A program made the translations under genes and the position numbers. Below, one piece after another: positions 1 to 13,500 of a stretch of DNA of 64,000 nt (within the stretch, counting starts at the first letter, position 1; each line of letters begins with the position of its first letter). Source of the DNA: Amia ocellicauda (taxonomy: Eukaryota > Chordata > Actinopteri > Amiiformes > Amiidae). The notes below the pieces were generated by a model. It did no database searches. It was given only the letters and a program-made list of their open reading frames with translations, and was not told the DNA's origin. Where the stretch lies: contig NC_089856.1 of assembly GCF_036373705.1 (NCBI RefSeq), forward strand, positions 763,501 to 827,500, written 5' to 3'.

Positions 1-398
1 AGATATATATTTGAAATAAGAGAAAGAATCTATACTGTTTGAGGGAGGCTGTGTCAGCTTTAACCAGGTCCAAAGAGTAACAGAGAAACAGAGTCAGCTT
101 TAAAACTCTAGGAATGTGAAATGTATCCAGAAGTATTACATTTAGTTCTAGAAATATTACATTTAGATCTTCAATGATATTTTCATTTACGTCAAGCTCT
201 GTGCGTTTAAATATCGTATATATCCTTAAATTACGGCATTAAAAAGTGATAAGTGAAAAGATCTAGTCGGGTTATTGTGGGTTTCAAGGTGAGGTAAGTT
301 GCTGAGTTGTATTGTAACTGTACTGTACCTGTGCTGTATTGTAACTGTGCTGTACCTGTGCTGTGCTGTAACTGTGCTGTACCTGTGCTGTGCTGCAG

Positions 399-1443
399 GG
401 GGAACTCTAAGTATCATTACTATGGGCTGCGGATCAAGGCCAGCTCCCCCCTGCTGAGACTCATGGAGGACCAACAGCACCTGGCCATGAGACAGCAGCC
501 CTTCTCCCAGAAACAGAGGTACTGACACACTGACAACTGACACACTGACACACTGAGCACTGACAAACCAACAGACTGACCACAGACAACTGATACACTG
601 ACCACTGACACACTGACACACTGGCCATGAGACAGCTCCGCAGGCTCTCGTGATAACCATGCCCATTGTGCCCTGCAGGCTGAAGCCGGTCCAGAAGGTG
701 GAGGGGATGTCCAATGGGATGGCGCTGGGGCAGCAGCAGGGGGCGGGGCTCTCTGACATCAGTGCCCAAGTGCAGCAATACCAGCAGTTCCTGGGTGAGG
801 AGAATGCCGGGCCACACATGACACAGGCCACACATTGACACAGAGCTCCACGCTGACACTCTCTACCATCTCTTGCCCCTCCTTCCCTGCCCCTGCACTC
901 CCCCTCCCTCCCAGATGCCTCCCGCGCTCTGCCCGAGTTCCCTGAGGTGGATCTGCAGGGTAAGGCCCTGCCGGCAGGGATCTCCCTGGAACACATCAAG
1001 AGCTTCCAGCTGCTGTACCGAGAGCACTGCGAGGTCTGTGTGCCTGTCTGTGTGCCTGCCTGTGCATGTCTGACTGTCTGTCTGCGAGTCTGTCTGTATG
1101 TGTGTGTCTGTCTGGTGTGTCTGTCTGGTGTGTCTGCCTGTCTGTCTGCCTGTCTGTCTGTGTGTCTGCCTGTCTGTCTGTCTGCCTGTCTGTGTGTCTG
1201 ATTGTCTGCCTGCGTGTGTGTGTGTGTGTCTGCCTGTCTGTGTGTGAGTGTCTGTCTGTCTGCCTGTCTAACCCTCTGTCCTTCCGTGTCCCAGGCGATC
1301 CTGGACGTGATGATTAACCTGCAGTTCACTCTGGTGGAGACGCTGTGGAAAACCTTCTGGAGATACAGCGACAGCACGAGCAGCGAGGGAGCCAGTCTCC
1401 CAGTGTGAGAGAGACACACACACACACACTATACACACACAAT

Positions 1444-1474
<31 letters not shown>

Positions 1475-4400
1475 TACACACTGACACAGAGAGACACACT
1501 CACACACACACACACACACACCCCTTGCTGACGCCCCTTGCTCTCCTCAGGCACGACGAGTCGGAGAAGCGCCTCCCGCAGCGCAGTCTGGTCCTGCTGT
1601 GCAAATACGAGCCGGTGCTGCAGTGGAGCCGCCACTGCGACAACACGCTGTACCAGGGCCTGGTGGAGATCCTCATCCCGGACGTGCTGCGGCCCATCCC
1701 CAGTGAGCCCCGCCCCCGACACGCAACACACTGCAGATCAGACACATTGTAACTGCGCACTGTGTGTTACTGACCCTGTGTGTGCCAGCCTGTGTCAGAG
1801 TCAGAGTGACACTGTGTCAACGCCTGTGTGTGTCAGTGACCTGTGTCTCTGTGCAGGTGCCTTAACTCAAGCCATCCGAAACTTTGCCAAGAGCCTGGAG
1901 AGCTGGCTGACCACGGCTATGATGAACATCCCCGAGGAGATGGTCCGAGTCAAAGTCAGTCACTGTCCACTATATATCCGCTGCCCACTATATCCACTGT
2001 ATACACTGTCCACTGCCCACTGTATACACTGTCCACTATATACATTGTCCACTATAAACACTGCCCACTGTATACACTGTCCACTATATACATTGTCCAC
2101 TATAAACACTGCCCACTGTATACACTGTCCACTATATACATTGTCCACTATAAACACTGCCCACTGTATACACTGCCCACTATATACATTGTCCACTATA
2201 AACACTGCCCACTGTATACACTGTCCACAGTCAGGGTCCTGTACCTACAGGTGACGTCAGCGAGTGCGTTTGCACAGACGCTGCGCAGGTACACATCTCT
2301 GAATCACCTGGCGCAGGCGGCACGTGCCGTCCTGCAGAACACTGCGCAGATCAACCAGATGCTGAGCGACCTCAACAGAGTGGACTTCGCTAACGTGCAG
2401 GTCTGTCTCTGTGTCTGTCTGTCTCTCTCTGTGTCTGTCTGTCTCCTGATCTCTGTGTGTGTCTATGTCTCTGTGTGTCTGTCCATTCTGACTGTCCTGT
2501 TCCCCCTCCCCCTCCCTCAGGAGCAGGCGTCCTGGGTATGTCGCTGTGAGGACAGTGTGGTCCAGCGGCTGGAGCAGGACTTCAAGCTGACGCTGCAGCA
2601 GCAGAACTCCCTGGAGCAGTGGGCGTCCTGGCTGGACGGGGTGGTCAGCAGCGTCCTGAAGCCCCACCAGGCCAGCCCGGCCTTCCCCCGTGCAGCCAAG
2701 CTGTTCCTGCTCAAGTGGAGCTTTTACAGGTGAGGAGATGGGGAGAGAGAGGAGAGGAGGGGACAGGAGAGGGGAGGCACAGACAGACACACAGACAGCT
2801 GGGCTCTGCCTGTCCCCCGCAGCTCCATGGTGATCCGGGACCTGACCCTGCGCAGCGCCGCCAGCTTCGGCTCCTTCCACCTGATCCGCCTGCTGTACGA
2901 CGAGTACATGTACTACCTGATCGAGCAGCGCGTGGCACAGGCGCGCGGAGAGACACCCATCGCCGTCATGGGGGAGGTACTGACACCCTGACACACTGTG
3001 AGACACTCTGACACACTGAGACACCCTGACACACTCTGAGACACTCTGTGAGACACTCACACTCTGACACACTGAGAGAGACTGTGACACTCTGACACAC
3101 TGAGACTAGTACCACAGTAACCCTGCACAGGAAACTGCCATCACAGCAGCGCTCTCAAATTCAAATTCAAATTCAAAGGTGCTTTATTGGCATGATATGT
3201 TTTCACACAAGTATTGCCAAAGCAATTGGGTACATTGAGATTATATACAATAACATTAAGAACTTTATAAATATAAAATAAAATAGTTATTTACATTATT
3301 TTACATGGTTAATGTGCTGTGTTGTTGGTTTGGAGACATGGTTGTGGTTCTCTGGCTGTGTGGCAGGCTGTGATGTACTCTGCCGCGATCAGGGCGCAGT
3401 CTCTGTGCTCCCCCAGCCCCACTCTGAGCCGCGCCTCTGTGCTGAGCTGGGGGAAGTCAGGACTCTGCTGGCGAATCTGGGGAAGAAGGCGTCTCTGACC
3501 TGTGTGTATCTGGAGCAGGTCAGGGCGAAGTGCGCCTCTGTCTCTACTTCCCCACACCCACACTGTCCACACAGGCGTCTGTCTCTGGGGGTTCAGGTCT
3601 GCCTGTGCCGTCCGGTCTCCACCTCCAGGCTGTGGTCGCTCAGTCTGTACCTGGTCAGAGTCCGTCTCTGCTGGGGGTCTGTGACCCGTGTCAGGTATTC
3701 TGCCGGGCTGTATCCTCTGCCCAGGGCCCTGTATCACTCCAGCTTGTTCTGCTGTTTGGTTTGTTGAGCCCAGTGCTCGATGTAGCTGCGGTGCAGCGCC
3801 GCAGTGATGTGCTGGAGCTGGGGGGGCTGTCTCCTGCCTCGGCTGCTCAGCAGCTCTGTGCTGTCGGTGTGGCTCTGGGCACAGAGCCTCAGGGCCAGCT
3901 GGCCGAGGGTGTCTGTGTGGGGGTGTGTTCCTGCTGCCTCAGGGCGCTGTGCTGGTGGGTCTCTGGGCTGCTGAGTTTCAAGTGTAGCCAGTATTTCAGG
4001 GCTCTCTTCTGCACTGCACAGCCCAGAGGCAGTCACCCCAGTTCGGCTCGGCAGCCATTGTTGGGGCTGCTCCTGTGGAGCTTCCTGTGCAGGGCTTCTG
4101 TGGGGCTCCTCTCCCATTTTTCGAAGTCGGTGCTGATAACCGGGCCCCAGACCTCACTGCCATGCAGGAGGGCAGGATCACGCTGTCAAAGAGCTTCGTC
4201 CACAGCAGCACCGAGGGGCTCAGGGAGCTGATCCTCTTCCTGATGGTGTAGTCCGCCCTGCGTGCTTTGTCAGCGAGGGTCTTGACAGCGAGGGTGAAGT
4301 TGCCTGAGGAGTTTATTAGTAGGCCCAGGTAGGTGTAGCTGGCTGTGTGCTCTACTGTGGTGCTGTTGAGAGTGAAATTGTATTTTCTGCTTTGGATCCT

Positions 4401-5016
4401 GGCTTTCTTCTGGAAGATCATGATTTTAGTTTTGTCCATGTTGACCTCCAGGGCCCAGGCTCTGCCGCAGTGCTGTGTTGTCGGGGTCGCGGTGCTTTTA
4501 GTTTGAAAGTTCTCTACGTTTCTTGCGCATTGTTGCAGTCGTTGTCAAACCATTTTTCTGTCATGTTTTGTTTCTCTCTCTCTCTCTCTCTTCCTCTCCA
4601 GTTTGCCAGCCTGGGCAGGAGTCTGAACACACTGGACCCTGACAAAGGTACTGACCCCTGACCCCACACTTATTGCTACAGTAACGCCAGCGACGCACCT
4701 GTGTTCAGGAGGGGCGTCCTGATCCAGTCCAGGGCTTTGTGGATTAAAGAGCAGAGGAAATCCCACAATGCACTGCAGCTCAGAGACAGGCGAGAAGTTT
4801 AGAGAGGATCTGTGGTTACGCTACAGCCTTCATCTCCCTCTCTCTCTCCCTCTCTCAGAGGAGGACGAGGAGGAGGAGGAGGAGAGCGACGAAGACTGCC
4901 CTCAGGAGCTGTCTCTGGCCACGGACGGGGGGCTGAGCGACTCGCTGGAGCCGCCGGCCAAGCTGGCACGCACCGACGCCCGGGCACTGTTCACCACAGC
5001 AGCCTCGGACAACTGA
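399..5016 (+). CDS. RFX1: RFX1, 3' part (regulatory factor X transcription factor), 5' end outside window
   Basis: Eleven coding exons with GT-AG introns: 399-518, 679-794, 915-1033, 1295-1404, 1551-1702, 1857-1954, 2251-2400, 2521-2729, 2823-2976, 4602-4647, 4859-5016 (stop TGA 5014-5016). The first visible exon encodes the end of the RFX winged-helix DNA-binding domain (GNSKYHYYGLRIK). Then come the conserved B and C regions and the dimerisation domain (LVETLWKTFWRY, LCKYEPVLQW, FLLKWSFYR, LIRLLYDEYMYYLIEQR). The last exon encodes an acidic Asp/Glu run and the tail EPPAKLARTDAR, which together with the FASLGRSLNTLDPDK exon points to RFX1 rather than RFX2 or RFX3. RFX factors bind X-box DNA as dimers in the nucleus and control ciliary and MHC class II-type promoters (family knowledge). 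The activation region and most of the DNA-binding domain lie left of the window. DCAF15 lies next to it, convergent, as in human 19p13.12. Confidence 0.95.
1034..1290. repeat. TCTG/TG microsatellite in RFX1 intron
   Basis: Imperfect TCTG and TG units fill the intron between the exons at 915-1033 and 1295-1404. The array begins directly at the splice donor. It keeps several frames open, which is a composition artefact. Confidence 0.85.
1411..1523. repeat. CA microsatellite in RFX1 intron
   Basis: (CA)n runs broken by GACA and CTCA units occupy most of the short intron 1405-1550. Confidence 0.85.
1990..2232. repeat. 48-bp minisatellite in RFX1 intron
   Basis: A unit beginning CACTGCCCACTGTATACACT restarts at 2059, 2107, 2155 and 2203, an exact 48-bp period. 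A shorter degenerate copy precedes it. The array fills the intron 1955-2250. Confidence 0.85.
3148..4500 (-). mobile_element. 5'-truncated LINE, probably I/Nimb-like, in RFX1 intron
   Basis: On the minus strand, about 4490-4140 translates to the end of a reverse transcriptase: ALEVNMDKTKIMIFQKKARI, then SYTYLGLLINSSGNFT, ADKARRADYTIRKRI and, after a frameshift, SEVWGP...FEKWERSP and NNGCRAELG. This motif order recalls the I/Nimb group of fish LINEs (inference). The reading frame is broken several times downstream. The 3' end near 3150-3180 carries an AATAAAGC-like signal and a short repeated (TTTGAA)n tail, as expected for such elements. The element lies antisense to RFX1. Confidence 0.7.
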
Positions 5017-5803
5017 GACAACACACACACCGGCCCGACGCACCCACACTGACACACCCACACCCTCGACACAGTGACCACCTCACACTGACGCACACAC
5101 TGACACACACACACTGGCCACTGATTGGCCACACTGAACTGAACTGCCCTGTCAATCACAAAGCCACGGATAACAGACCACCAATCACAGCCTGCAGCAG
5201 GACGGCCTCGACTCCAGCGCCCGCCCGCCCATCACAGGCCGTCCAATCACAGATGAGCTGGACCGGGCTGTCAGTCGCTGGCCCAGCCCCGTTCTTGTTC
5301 CTTTTCCTCTCTCCCTCCGTCTCTCTCTCTCTCCCCCCCTCTGTTGTTCAGTTGTTGTTTTTGTTGCTGTAATGAGATTTAAAGTTTGTTTTGCGTCGCC
5401 TGCCTTCGTCTCGTCACGCGTGTGTGCGTGGGAGTTGTGAGAGGTGTATGTGTGTGAGTAGGGTGTAACTGCCCCCCCACCCCCATTGTGCCCCCCATCT
5501 CTTCTGGTGTTGTGTGTCTGTCAGTATTGAGTTTTTCTGCCAAAATGTTAATATATCAGATGAGCTGTGTTCACCAGACCCCGCCTCACCGCACAGCTCA
5601 CACACTCACACTGCCCCAGAGACGCACACAAGACCCCGTCCCAGTCAGAGGCTGAACCCTCAGCCGTCGCGTCTCTAGTTCTGGTCCCTGGCGGCGCCGG
5701 GTCAGGCCCGTCCTGTGAACACAGCTCAGACAGCGTGCCTGGGGGGGCAGTCTAGCGTGGGAGGCAATTTTGTTTTAATTTTTAAAGAAGTTCTATAAAT
5801 AAA
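5017..5803 (+). terminator. RFX1: RFX1 3' UTR with poly(A) signal
   Basis: Non-coding sequence after the RFX1 stop. It is GC- and CA-rich at first, then AT-rich, and ends with AATAAA at 5798-5803 within an AAATAAATTAAAG context. No other gene is visible here. Confidence 0.6.
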
Positions 5804-5984
5804 TTAAAGAGTTTTTAAAGGTGGTCTGTCCAGGGCGTCAGATGTGGCTTTACTTTCTGCTTCTGCTGGTTGGGACGACACCATAACACCCGTCACAGCC
5901 TCCTCCCTTTCACACGGTCTCTATCACAGCCCCCACCCTCTCACTCTCTGTCTCTGCCTCCTCCCTCTCACTGCCTGTGTCACA

Positions 5985-6020
5985 GCCTCTCAATTCAATT
6001 CAATCGAGCTTTATTGACCC
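5985..6020 (-). repeat. LINE-type 3' tail, (TTGAA)n preceded by AATAAAGC
   Basis: Read on the minus strand this is GGTCAATAAAGCTCG followed by (ATTGA)n, the usual end of a fish L2/I-type LINE. It may also give DCAF15 its poly(A) signal (AATAAA at 6010-6015, minus strand), because no other signal is obvious closer to the DCAF15 stop. Confidence 0.5.
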
Positions 6021-6445
6021 GAGACTTTGGTAGGGAAGCAGGTTTAACGGCCAAATATAAAAATATCGTTCAATGTCTGTAGAGAAGAAAAATAATAGAA
6101 AAAAGCGATTCAGTCAATGAGTGTGGAGCTACAGACCAGCGCCGTGTCCAGTCCAGAGCGACCCTCGCTGTCCGGTCTCCAGTGTCCTCCCTGTCCGCTG
6201 TGCTGTCCAGTCCGGACCAGCGCAGTCCACACACACACACACATACACTGACATAGAGACACACGGAGGCAGATGTGAACTTCATTTTGTTTTTAATAAA
6301 AATGAACAACAACACAAATAAAACAAGACTAGAGAAGCGTGCAGCAGCTCGACGCCCCCCCGGTCCTCAGCACAGGAACGAGAGCCGGTCAGCGGAGAGG
6401 AGCCGACGGACGAGCAGCCGGGGGTCCGGGGGTCCGTCTGTCCAC

Positions 6446-9400
6446 TCACAGCACGATCCAGGTGTAGCGGTCACTGTCGGCCAGCACCTTGAGAGACGAG
6501 CCTGAAATACAGAGCAGCCTGTCAACACCGCACCACAACTACACAACACAGTACAACAACAGGACAACTACAACAACACAACAACAGCACAGCACTACAA
6601 CAACAGCACAGCACTACAACAACACAACAACAGCACAGCACTACAACAACACAGCACCACAACAACAGGACCACTACAACAACACAACAGCACAGCACTA
6701 CAACAATAACAACAACACAGCACTACAACAACACAACAGCACAGCACTACAACAACAACACAGCACTACAACAACACAGCACCACAACAACAACACAGCA
6801 CAACAACAGGACCACTACAACAACACAACAACAGCACAGCACTACAACAACACAGCACAACAACAGGACCACTACAACAACACAACAACAGCACCACAAC
6901 AACACAACAACAACACAGCACAGCACAATACCACAGAACCACAGCACTAAGCACGTCGGGAACACAGCGTTACAACACATCAGTAGAGTGTTCAGTGTGT
7001 TTGTGTGTTCAGTACCTGTGTGCAGTGTGTTCACAGGGCTCCCACTCATTGTTACCAATGAAATTCCAAAGCTCTTCCTTGACTTTTTACCAAATTTCCA
7101 TGACTAGACACGTGCATTGAAACGAGGCAGCCACTGGGATGTCACGGGCTTTTTGACACTAAAGCCTTCGTAGCAGCGCCATGTTGCATGTAGCAGCCTG
7201 GCAGTGTCTTCATGCGTGTGCCCATGTGCCCGACAGATGCTGGCGGTTAAAGAAGTATTTATACTTAATACAACTGACCAGTTTTTAGTGACCCCTGCCC
7301 CTGGTCTCAGGAGAGGGATCCGGCGCTCATGAGGCGTGTTGTTGTGGCGCGGCCCACAGCGCGTCACATCAGAAGTGAAGCCCGACACACTACTGTGTCC
7401 CAGACTGAAGTGCGTACACGAGCAGGACAGACAGACGCACTGCTGTGGGCGCGGCCGTCTGTTTCAGGATTCGTTTAGATTTAAGATGTACGTGAACAAG
7501 GAGCTGACTAACACAATGAACAGGCCAGGAGAATCGCAGGCCAGTTTTAAATGTCCTGTAAAATGACTTTTCCAAAACTTTATAGATATTTAATGAAATT
7601 TCAAAACATTTCCAGTTTTGGAAAACGAAATTTAAATTCCATAACTTTTCCAGGATTTCCACGACCAGTGGGAACCCTGTGTGCAGTAACTTTGCGCAGT
7701 GTGTTTAGTGTGCAGTACCTTTGTGCAGCGCCTCGTTGGTCATGCGGTTGATGTATCGGGAGCTGCTCTCGGGCACCAACCACTTCATCACTGTGTTCAC
7801 ACACGACTTCCTGTACGAGCTCCACACACTGCCGCTGAGACAGAGACGCACGGGTTACACACGGGTTACACACACACATACACATGCACACACGCACAGC
7901 CGCTGAGACACAGAGACACACGGGTTACACACGGGTTACACACATACACGCTGCTGCCGAGACACAGACACGAGGCCAGTTAACATACACAGACACACTG
8001 ACCTGGTCTGACCCTTGACTTCTATGAGGTCACCAACGCCCACTGTGTGACACGCCCCACTGCTGAGGTCCCAACACACCTGCAGGCTGGAGTGATAGGA
8101 GTGAGGCCTGAGAGAGAGAGGGGAGAAAGGGGGGGAGGAGAGTCAGTCTTTTGGAAACAAACCCATGTATAACCAATGGTGATGAACCCGTGCTGCGTGT
8201 GCAGGGCGTGTGCAGGGCGTGTGCGAGGCGTGTCAGGACCTGCAGTGCTCCTCCTCGGGGCTGGGGAAGGCCAGCAGCAGCAGCCCGATGTTTATCACCA
8301 CCGTGTGCAGCTCTGGACACACCTGAGAGGACAGAGGGACAGAGAGGGACAGGCTGTCAGTTGGATAGAGAGGCGGTGTGTCGGTCAGTGCATCAGCCGG
8401 TCAAGTGTGTAGCTCAGGCTGACCTCCAGGATGACGATGTCGTAGTCGCTGAAGGAGCAGAACTGGTCGCTCCAGGCGGCGTCTCTGCGGATCACCTCGT
8501 TGATGACGTACTCGAAGTCCAGGGTCAGCTGCTCCACACACACACACTGACCCTGGGGGGGCAGGACCGTTACACACTGAGACTGCAGAGACGGACAAAG
8601 ACACTCTCACACACACACACACAGGCGGACTGTCAGTCAGACACACACGCACACAGGCAGACAGTGTACCTGGCTGGACTGTGGCCCCTTCAGCAGGCGC
8701 AGATTACGGCCCTGCAGGTCAGTCACAGTGAACGGCAACAAACCCTTGTCATCCTCATAGTCTGAGAGAGAGAGAGAGAGCGCATAGGTCAGCCGCAGCG
8801 TCAGACGGCCCTCCAGACTGTAGCGCTCAGCCCCCCAGCCCCCATGCCTGCGCTCACCTGTGTCCTGCTCCGGCGCCCCCGGGGGCTGAAGGCAATACTG
8901 CAGCCGGGTGTAGTTCACACTACCGGGCTCGGATGGGGGCGGGAGGGAGGAGGAGGAGGAGGCTGGAGAAGAGGCCGAGGGGGAGGAAGGGGAGGAGGCG
9001 GACGCCAGCGGCCCCGCAGTGTTGCGCTGATGCGCCTGACCCGAGACCCCCCGCCCCTCCAGCCCCGAGGAGGACGAGGAAGCAGGACTCTTGCTCTTGC
9101 TCTTGCTCTCACGCTCACTCTCCTCCTCCTCCTCGTCCTCCTGCATCCGCTGCTCCCTCTCTCCTGCCTGTGCTCTCCTGAACAGGTCTGCTGCGAACTC
9201 CCGGGCCCGTACGGCAGCCTGTGATTGGTCAGGGGAGGGCGGCGGGGGGCGGGTCTTGGCGGGGTCCTGGCTTTGCGATTGGCTGGGGGGCGAGGGGCAG
9301 GGTGAGACGGGCGCGGCGGTGGGCAGCCCTACTCCGGGGTCCTTCTTCCGGTACAGGATCTGCGTGGACTCGCCCTGGGCCCCTGCTGGAGCGAGAGAGA

Positions 9401-10504
9401 GAGAGAGAGAGAGATAGAGGGAGAATCAGTGTAGCAGCAGTGCAGTTGAAAGTAGGTTTGGGTGATATAAAAAATTACACATCGCCAATGATGGACATGC
9501 AAACATCACAATATCAGATGATATTGGCTCGTGGGGGTGCAAGTTGCGCAGGTACGTACTTGGGGGGGGGGGTATTGGAGGGGCGGCGGCTGGGGAATGT
9601 GAGTGTTATGAGTGCAAGCCTACATTACGTGTTTTATATTTATTTTTGCGTTGCGAGAAAATCGCCTTTTTTTTCCTTCAATATAAAGCTGGGCTCGAAG
9701 GTTGAAGAGACAAATGAGGAGACTTTCTTAGCGACAATCAGGCTGGTTTAATATCGCGCAGGAGTCCTACACATCGCTGTCAGATCATCTCTCAGACACG
9801 TTGCAACACACTTTAATGCTGTACTGCACAAACAGAAAGACATTAAGACAGAAGTGCTAATTCGTTCTGGCACCACTATCCGACATCTTACTCCCAGCTC
9901 CTCTCGCTATCCACTCACCGGTCTGCACAGAAACGGGGCGGGCGAGGTAAACCAGCGTCACAGACATCTAATAGAAGAGCACAAACAAATATATGCACAT
10001 CGCACTTGTATATGGGTTCATTACAAGCTGCGATAGAAACCCTTCGCCCCATCGTGCTCGTTTGGTGTCCATTAATAACTCAGTGATCAAGGATCCTATC
10101 CAGTCTGTTTTTGAATGTTCCCAAATTGTCTCTTCAGCCACATCAGTGGGGAGTTTGTTCAGATTGTGACGCCTCTCTGTGTGAAGAAGTGTCTCCTGTT
10201 GATATACGATAACGTCGGCTATGACAACCCTAACTGAAAGCACTGCAACACAAGCGCAGTGTAACAGCGTCACACAGGAGTCAGGGTGGCACTAGCACGG
10301 CGGCAGTGTAGGAACAGTGTAGTAACAGTGTAGTAGCCCTTACCGGGGCAGACGGACACAGCGCAGGCCACCAGGGAGTAGCTGGTGTTGAGCAGCACCA
10401 CCTGGTCCTGCTTTAGCTGGAAGGCCGGCTGGAAGGTGGGGAATGGGTAGACAACCTGGTACCTGGAGTTCAGCAGATACCCATGGGCCAGACACTGGTC
10501 ACTG

Positions 10505-10547
<43 letters not shown>

Positions 10548-13500
10548 GCCGTGACGTAACAGTGGTCTGCGGTTTCGGGTTAATTGATCACAAGCTTTTC
10601 ATCACCAGTGACAATTCATCCTCGACAAACAATTGTGATCAACAAGTTTTCTGTTAGAAATCACTCCTTATAGTCCCCAATTAAGGCCACAATATATCAT
10701 AAACTTCCAAAAACAAAGGGCGCTATAATAATCTCTTATATTTTGTAAGTCGCCCTGGACTGCTAAGAAATAAATAATAAATAAACAGATACAGTTCATA
10801 TTCAATTCAGTAGCTACAGAAATAAAACATTTACTGTCTGTTGATTTAGCTCAAATATTTCTTAATGTCCTACAACGATTCCAAAACAGCCTTAGATTAA
10901 ATCCTACAGAGACGCACAACAGTTTAGTCTGTTTCACCTCTAATCTCACCCCTTTGTATCCATATCTCCGGCTACATGCCTGCAAGCAGACTTCCTGCAG
11001 AAAACTACCATAACCAGAATGCATCCGTCAGCGTGTTTACATGCTGTTCACTTCAGTCCTTCAGCACACAATCTGACCATTTAGCCAGTGAAGGCTCAGA
11101 CTCTCGCGTGGCACCCCATGTAAACCCGCCAGCAGAGTGGTGCATTGTGGGCAGGTCGTCTCCTGCAGGAAGTCTCTCTGTATACACGGCCAGTGTGGAG
11201 GCCACAGTTGCTGCTCGAGTCGACCTGCTTTTGAGATAATTTCTTATGAAAACCATAAGACAATTATTTGTTTTCATTCTCCCGACTCGAGCTGCCAGTG
11301 AAATTACAGGCTTCATCAAGACTCTCACGATTTGTCCAGCACTTTCAAGCCCTGGAGATCAGTTTAGCATTGTCCACACTATTTCCAGACTAGCGTACGA
11401 ACCGTGTGTGCGAGTGTGGTGTGTGTGTGTGTGTGTGTGTGGGGTACCTGTCTGGGCAGGGCCGGGGGTGCCGCTGCACTGGGCGCAGGGCTGGGGGGGG
11501 GGCATGCTGGCGATGGTGATGTAAATGTCTCTGTTGTTCTCGTCGCTCATCATCAGATTCATCAGCAGAGAGCTGGAGCTGCGGGTACTGACACACACAC
11601 ACTGTGATACAACTACACAACCACACTGTGACACAACTACACACACACTGATAGACACACAGTGACAACTACAGACAGTTACACTACACACACACAGTTA
11701 CACAACTACACAACCACACACAGTGACACCACTACAGTGACACAACTACACACACTTACACACTATTACACACACACAGTTAAAAAACAGTTACAGACAC
11801 AATCACACACACTCTCTCACACAATTAAACAACCCCCCCACCCCCACCCCCACCCCCAAAGCTCACTTGAAGCCGAAGACAACGATCTTGGAGCGGTCGC
11901 TGGGCCACTCACACACGGTCAGGAACAGGTCGCTGTAGATCTCCTCGCCAGCAAACAGGCGCACCTCCCGCACCTGAGAGAGAGAGAGAGTGTGAGTGTG
12001 AGTGTGAGTGTGAGTGTGAGTGTGAGTGTGAGAGTGATAGGGAGAGTGTATTACCTGGCGCAGGCGGCTGTGCAGGTTGAACTCCCACCAGTACAGGCGG
12101 TAGGTGTAGAAGGAGAAGTCGTCGTCGCCACAGTCGCTGGTGTAGGAGAGCACGTAGCGGCCACACTTCGTAAAGCCCAGGAAGATGTGCCTGCAGGTGG
12201 GACACACCGTCACACACCACCACAGCAACACAAACACACCACAGCACACACCACCACACCACCACACCACACACCGTCACACACACACTACAACAACACA
12301 AACACACACACCACAGCACACACCACACCACCACAGCACACACACACCGTCACACACACACTACAACAACACAAACACACACATACGCACACAGACACCA
12401 CCACAGCACACACAACACACACACACACACCACCACAGCAAACACCACAACAACACAAACACACACACCGTCACACAATACAACAGGAATTCACACAGAG
12501 ATGCAGAGACCATGTTAAAAGCTACACACTAACTGTCATATAAAACCACAGGCAGACAGACAGGCAGACAGGCAGGGCCCTCACCCGGCCCGGAGGAACT
12601 CCTCGCTCACGATGCTCTTCAGAGACACACAGACGCGTGGCGGCAGCTTCCTGAACACACGCTGACTGAGCTGCCCAGACACCTGAGACAGAGAGAGAAC
12701 GGCAGGGCAGTATTAGCCTGGGAAACAGAATAGACACTGATATACACTCACCTAAAGGATTATTAGGAACACCATACTAATACTGTGTTTGACCCCCTTT
12801 CGCCTTCAGAACTGCCTTAATTCTACGTGGCATTGATTCAACAAGGTGCTGAAAGCATTCTTTAGAAATGTTGGCCCATATTGATAGGATAGCATCTTGC
12901 AGTTGATGGAGATTTGTGGGATGCACATCCAGGGCACGAAGCTCCCGTTCCACCACATCCCAAAGATGCTCTATTGGGTTGAGATCTGGTGACTGAGGGG
13001 GCATGTTTAGTACAGCGAACTCATTGTCATGTTCAAGAAACCAATTTGAAATGATTCGACCTTTGTGACATGGTGCATTATCCTGCTGGAAGTAGCCATC
13101 AGAGGATGGGTACATGGTGGTCATAAAGGGATGGACATGGTCAGAAACAATGCTCAGGTAGGCCGTGGCATTTGAACGATGCCCAATTGGCACTAAGGGG
13201 CCTAAAGTGTGCCAAGAAAACATCCCCCACACCATTACACCACCACCACCAGCCTGCACAGTGGTAACAAGGCATGATGGATCCATGTTCTCATTCTGTT
13301 TACGCCAAATTCTGACTCTACCATCTGAATGTCTCAACAGAAATCGAGACTCATCAGACCAGGCAACATTTTTCCAGTCTTCAACTGTCCAATTTTGGTG
13401 AGCTTGTGCAAATTGTAGCCTCTTTTTCCTATTTGTAGTGGAGATGAGTGGTACCCGGTGGGGTCTTCTGCTGTTGTAGCCCATCCGCCTCAAGGTTGTA

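Noticed and set aside
226-1425. 399-codon minus-strand frame
   Set aside because: Antisense to RFX1 exons and a TCTG array; no protein-family resemblance and mostly Gln/Thr/Arg/Asp repeat translation.
11662-12543. Thr/His-rich plus-strand frame
   Set aside because: Translation of CAC/ACA repeats over DCAF15 introns and exons on the other strand.
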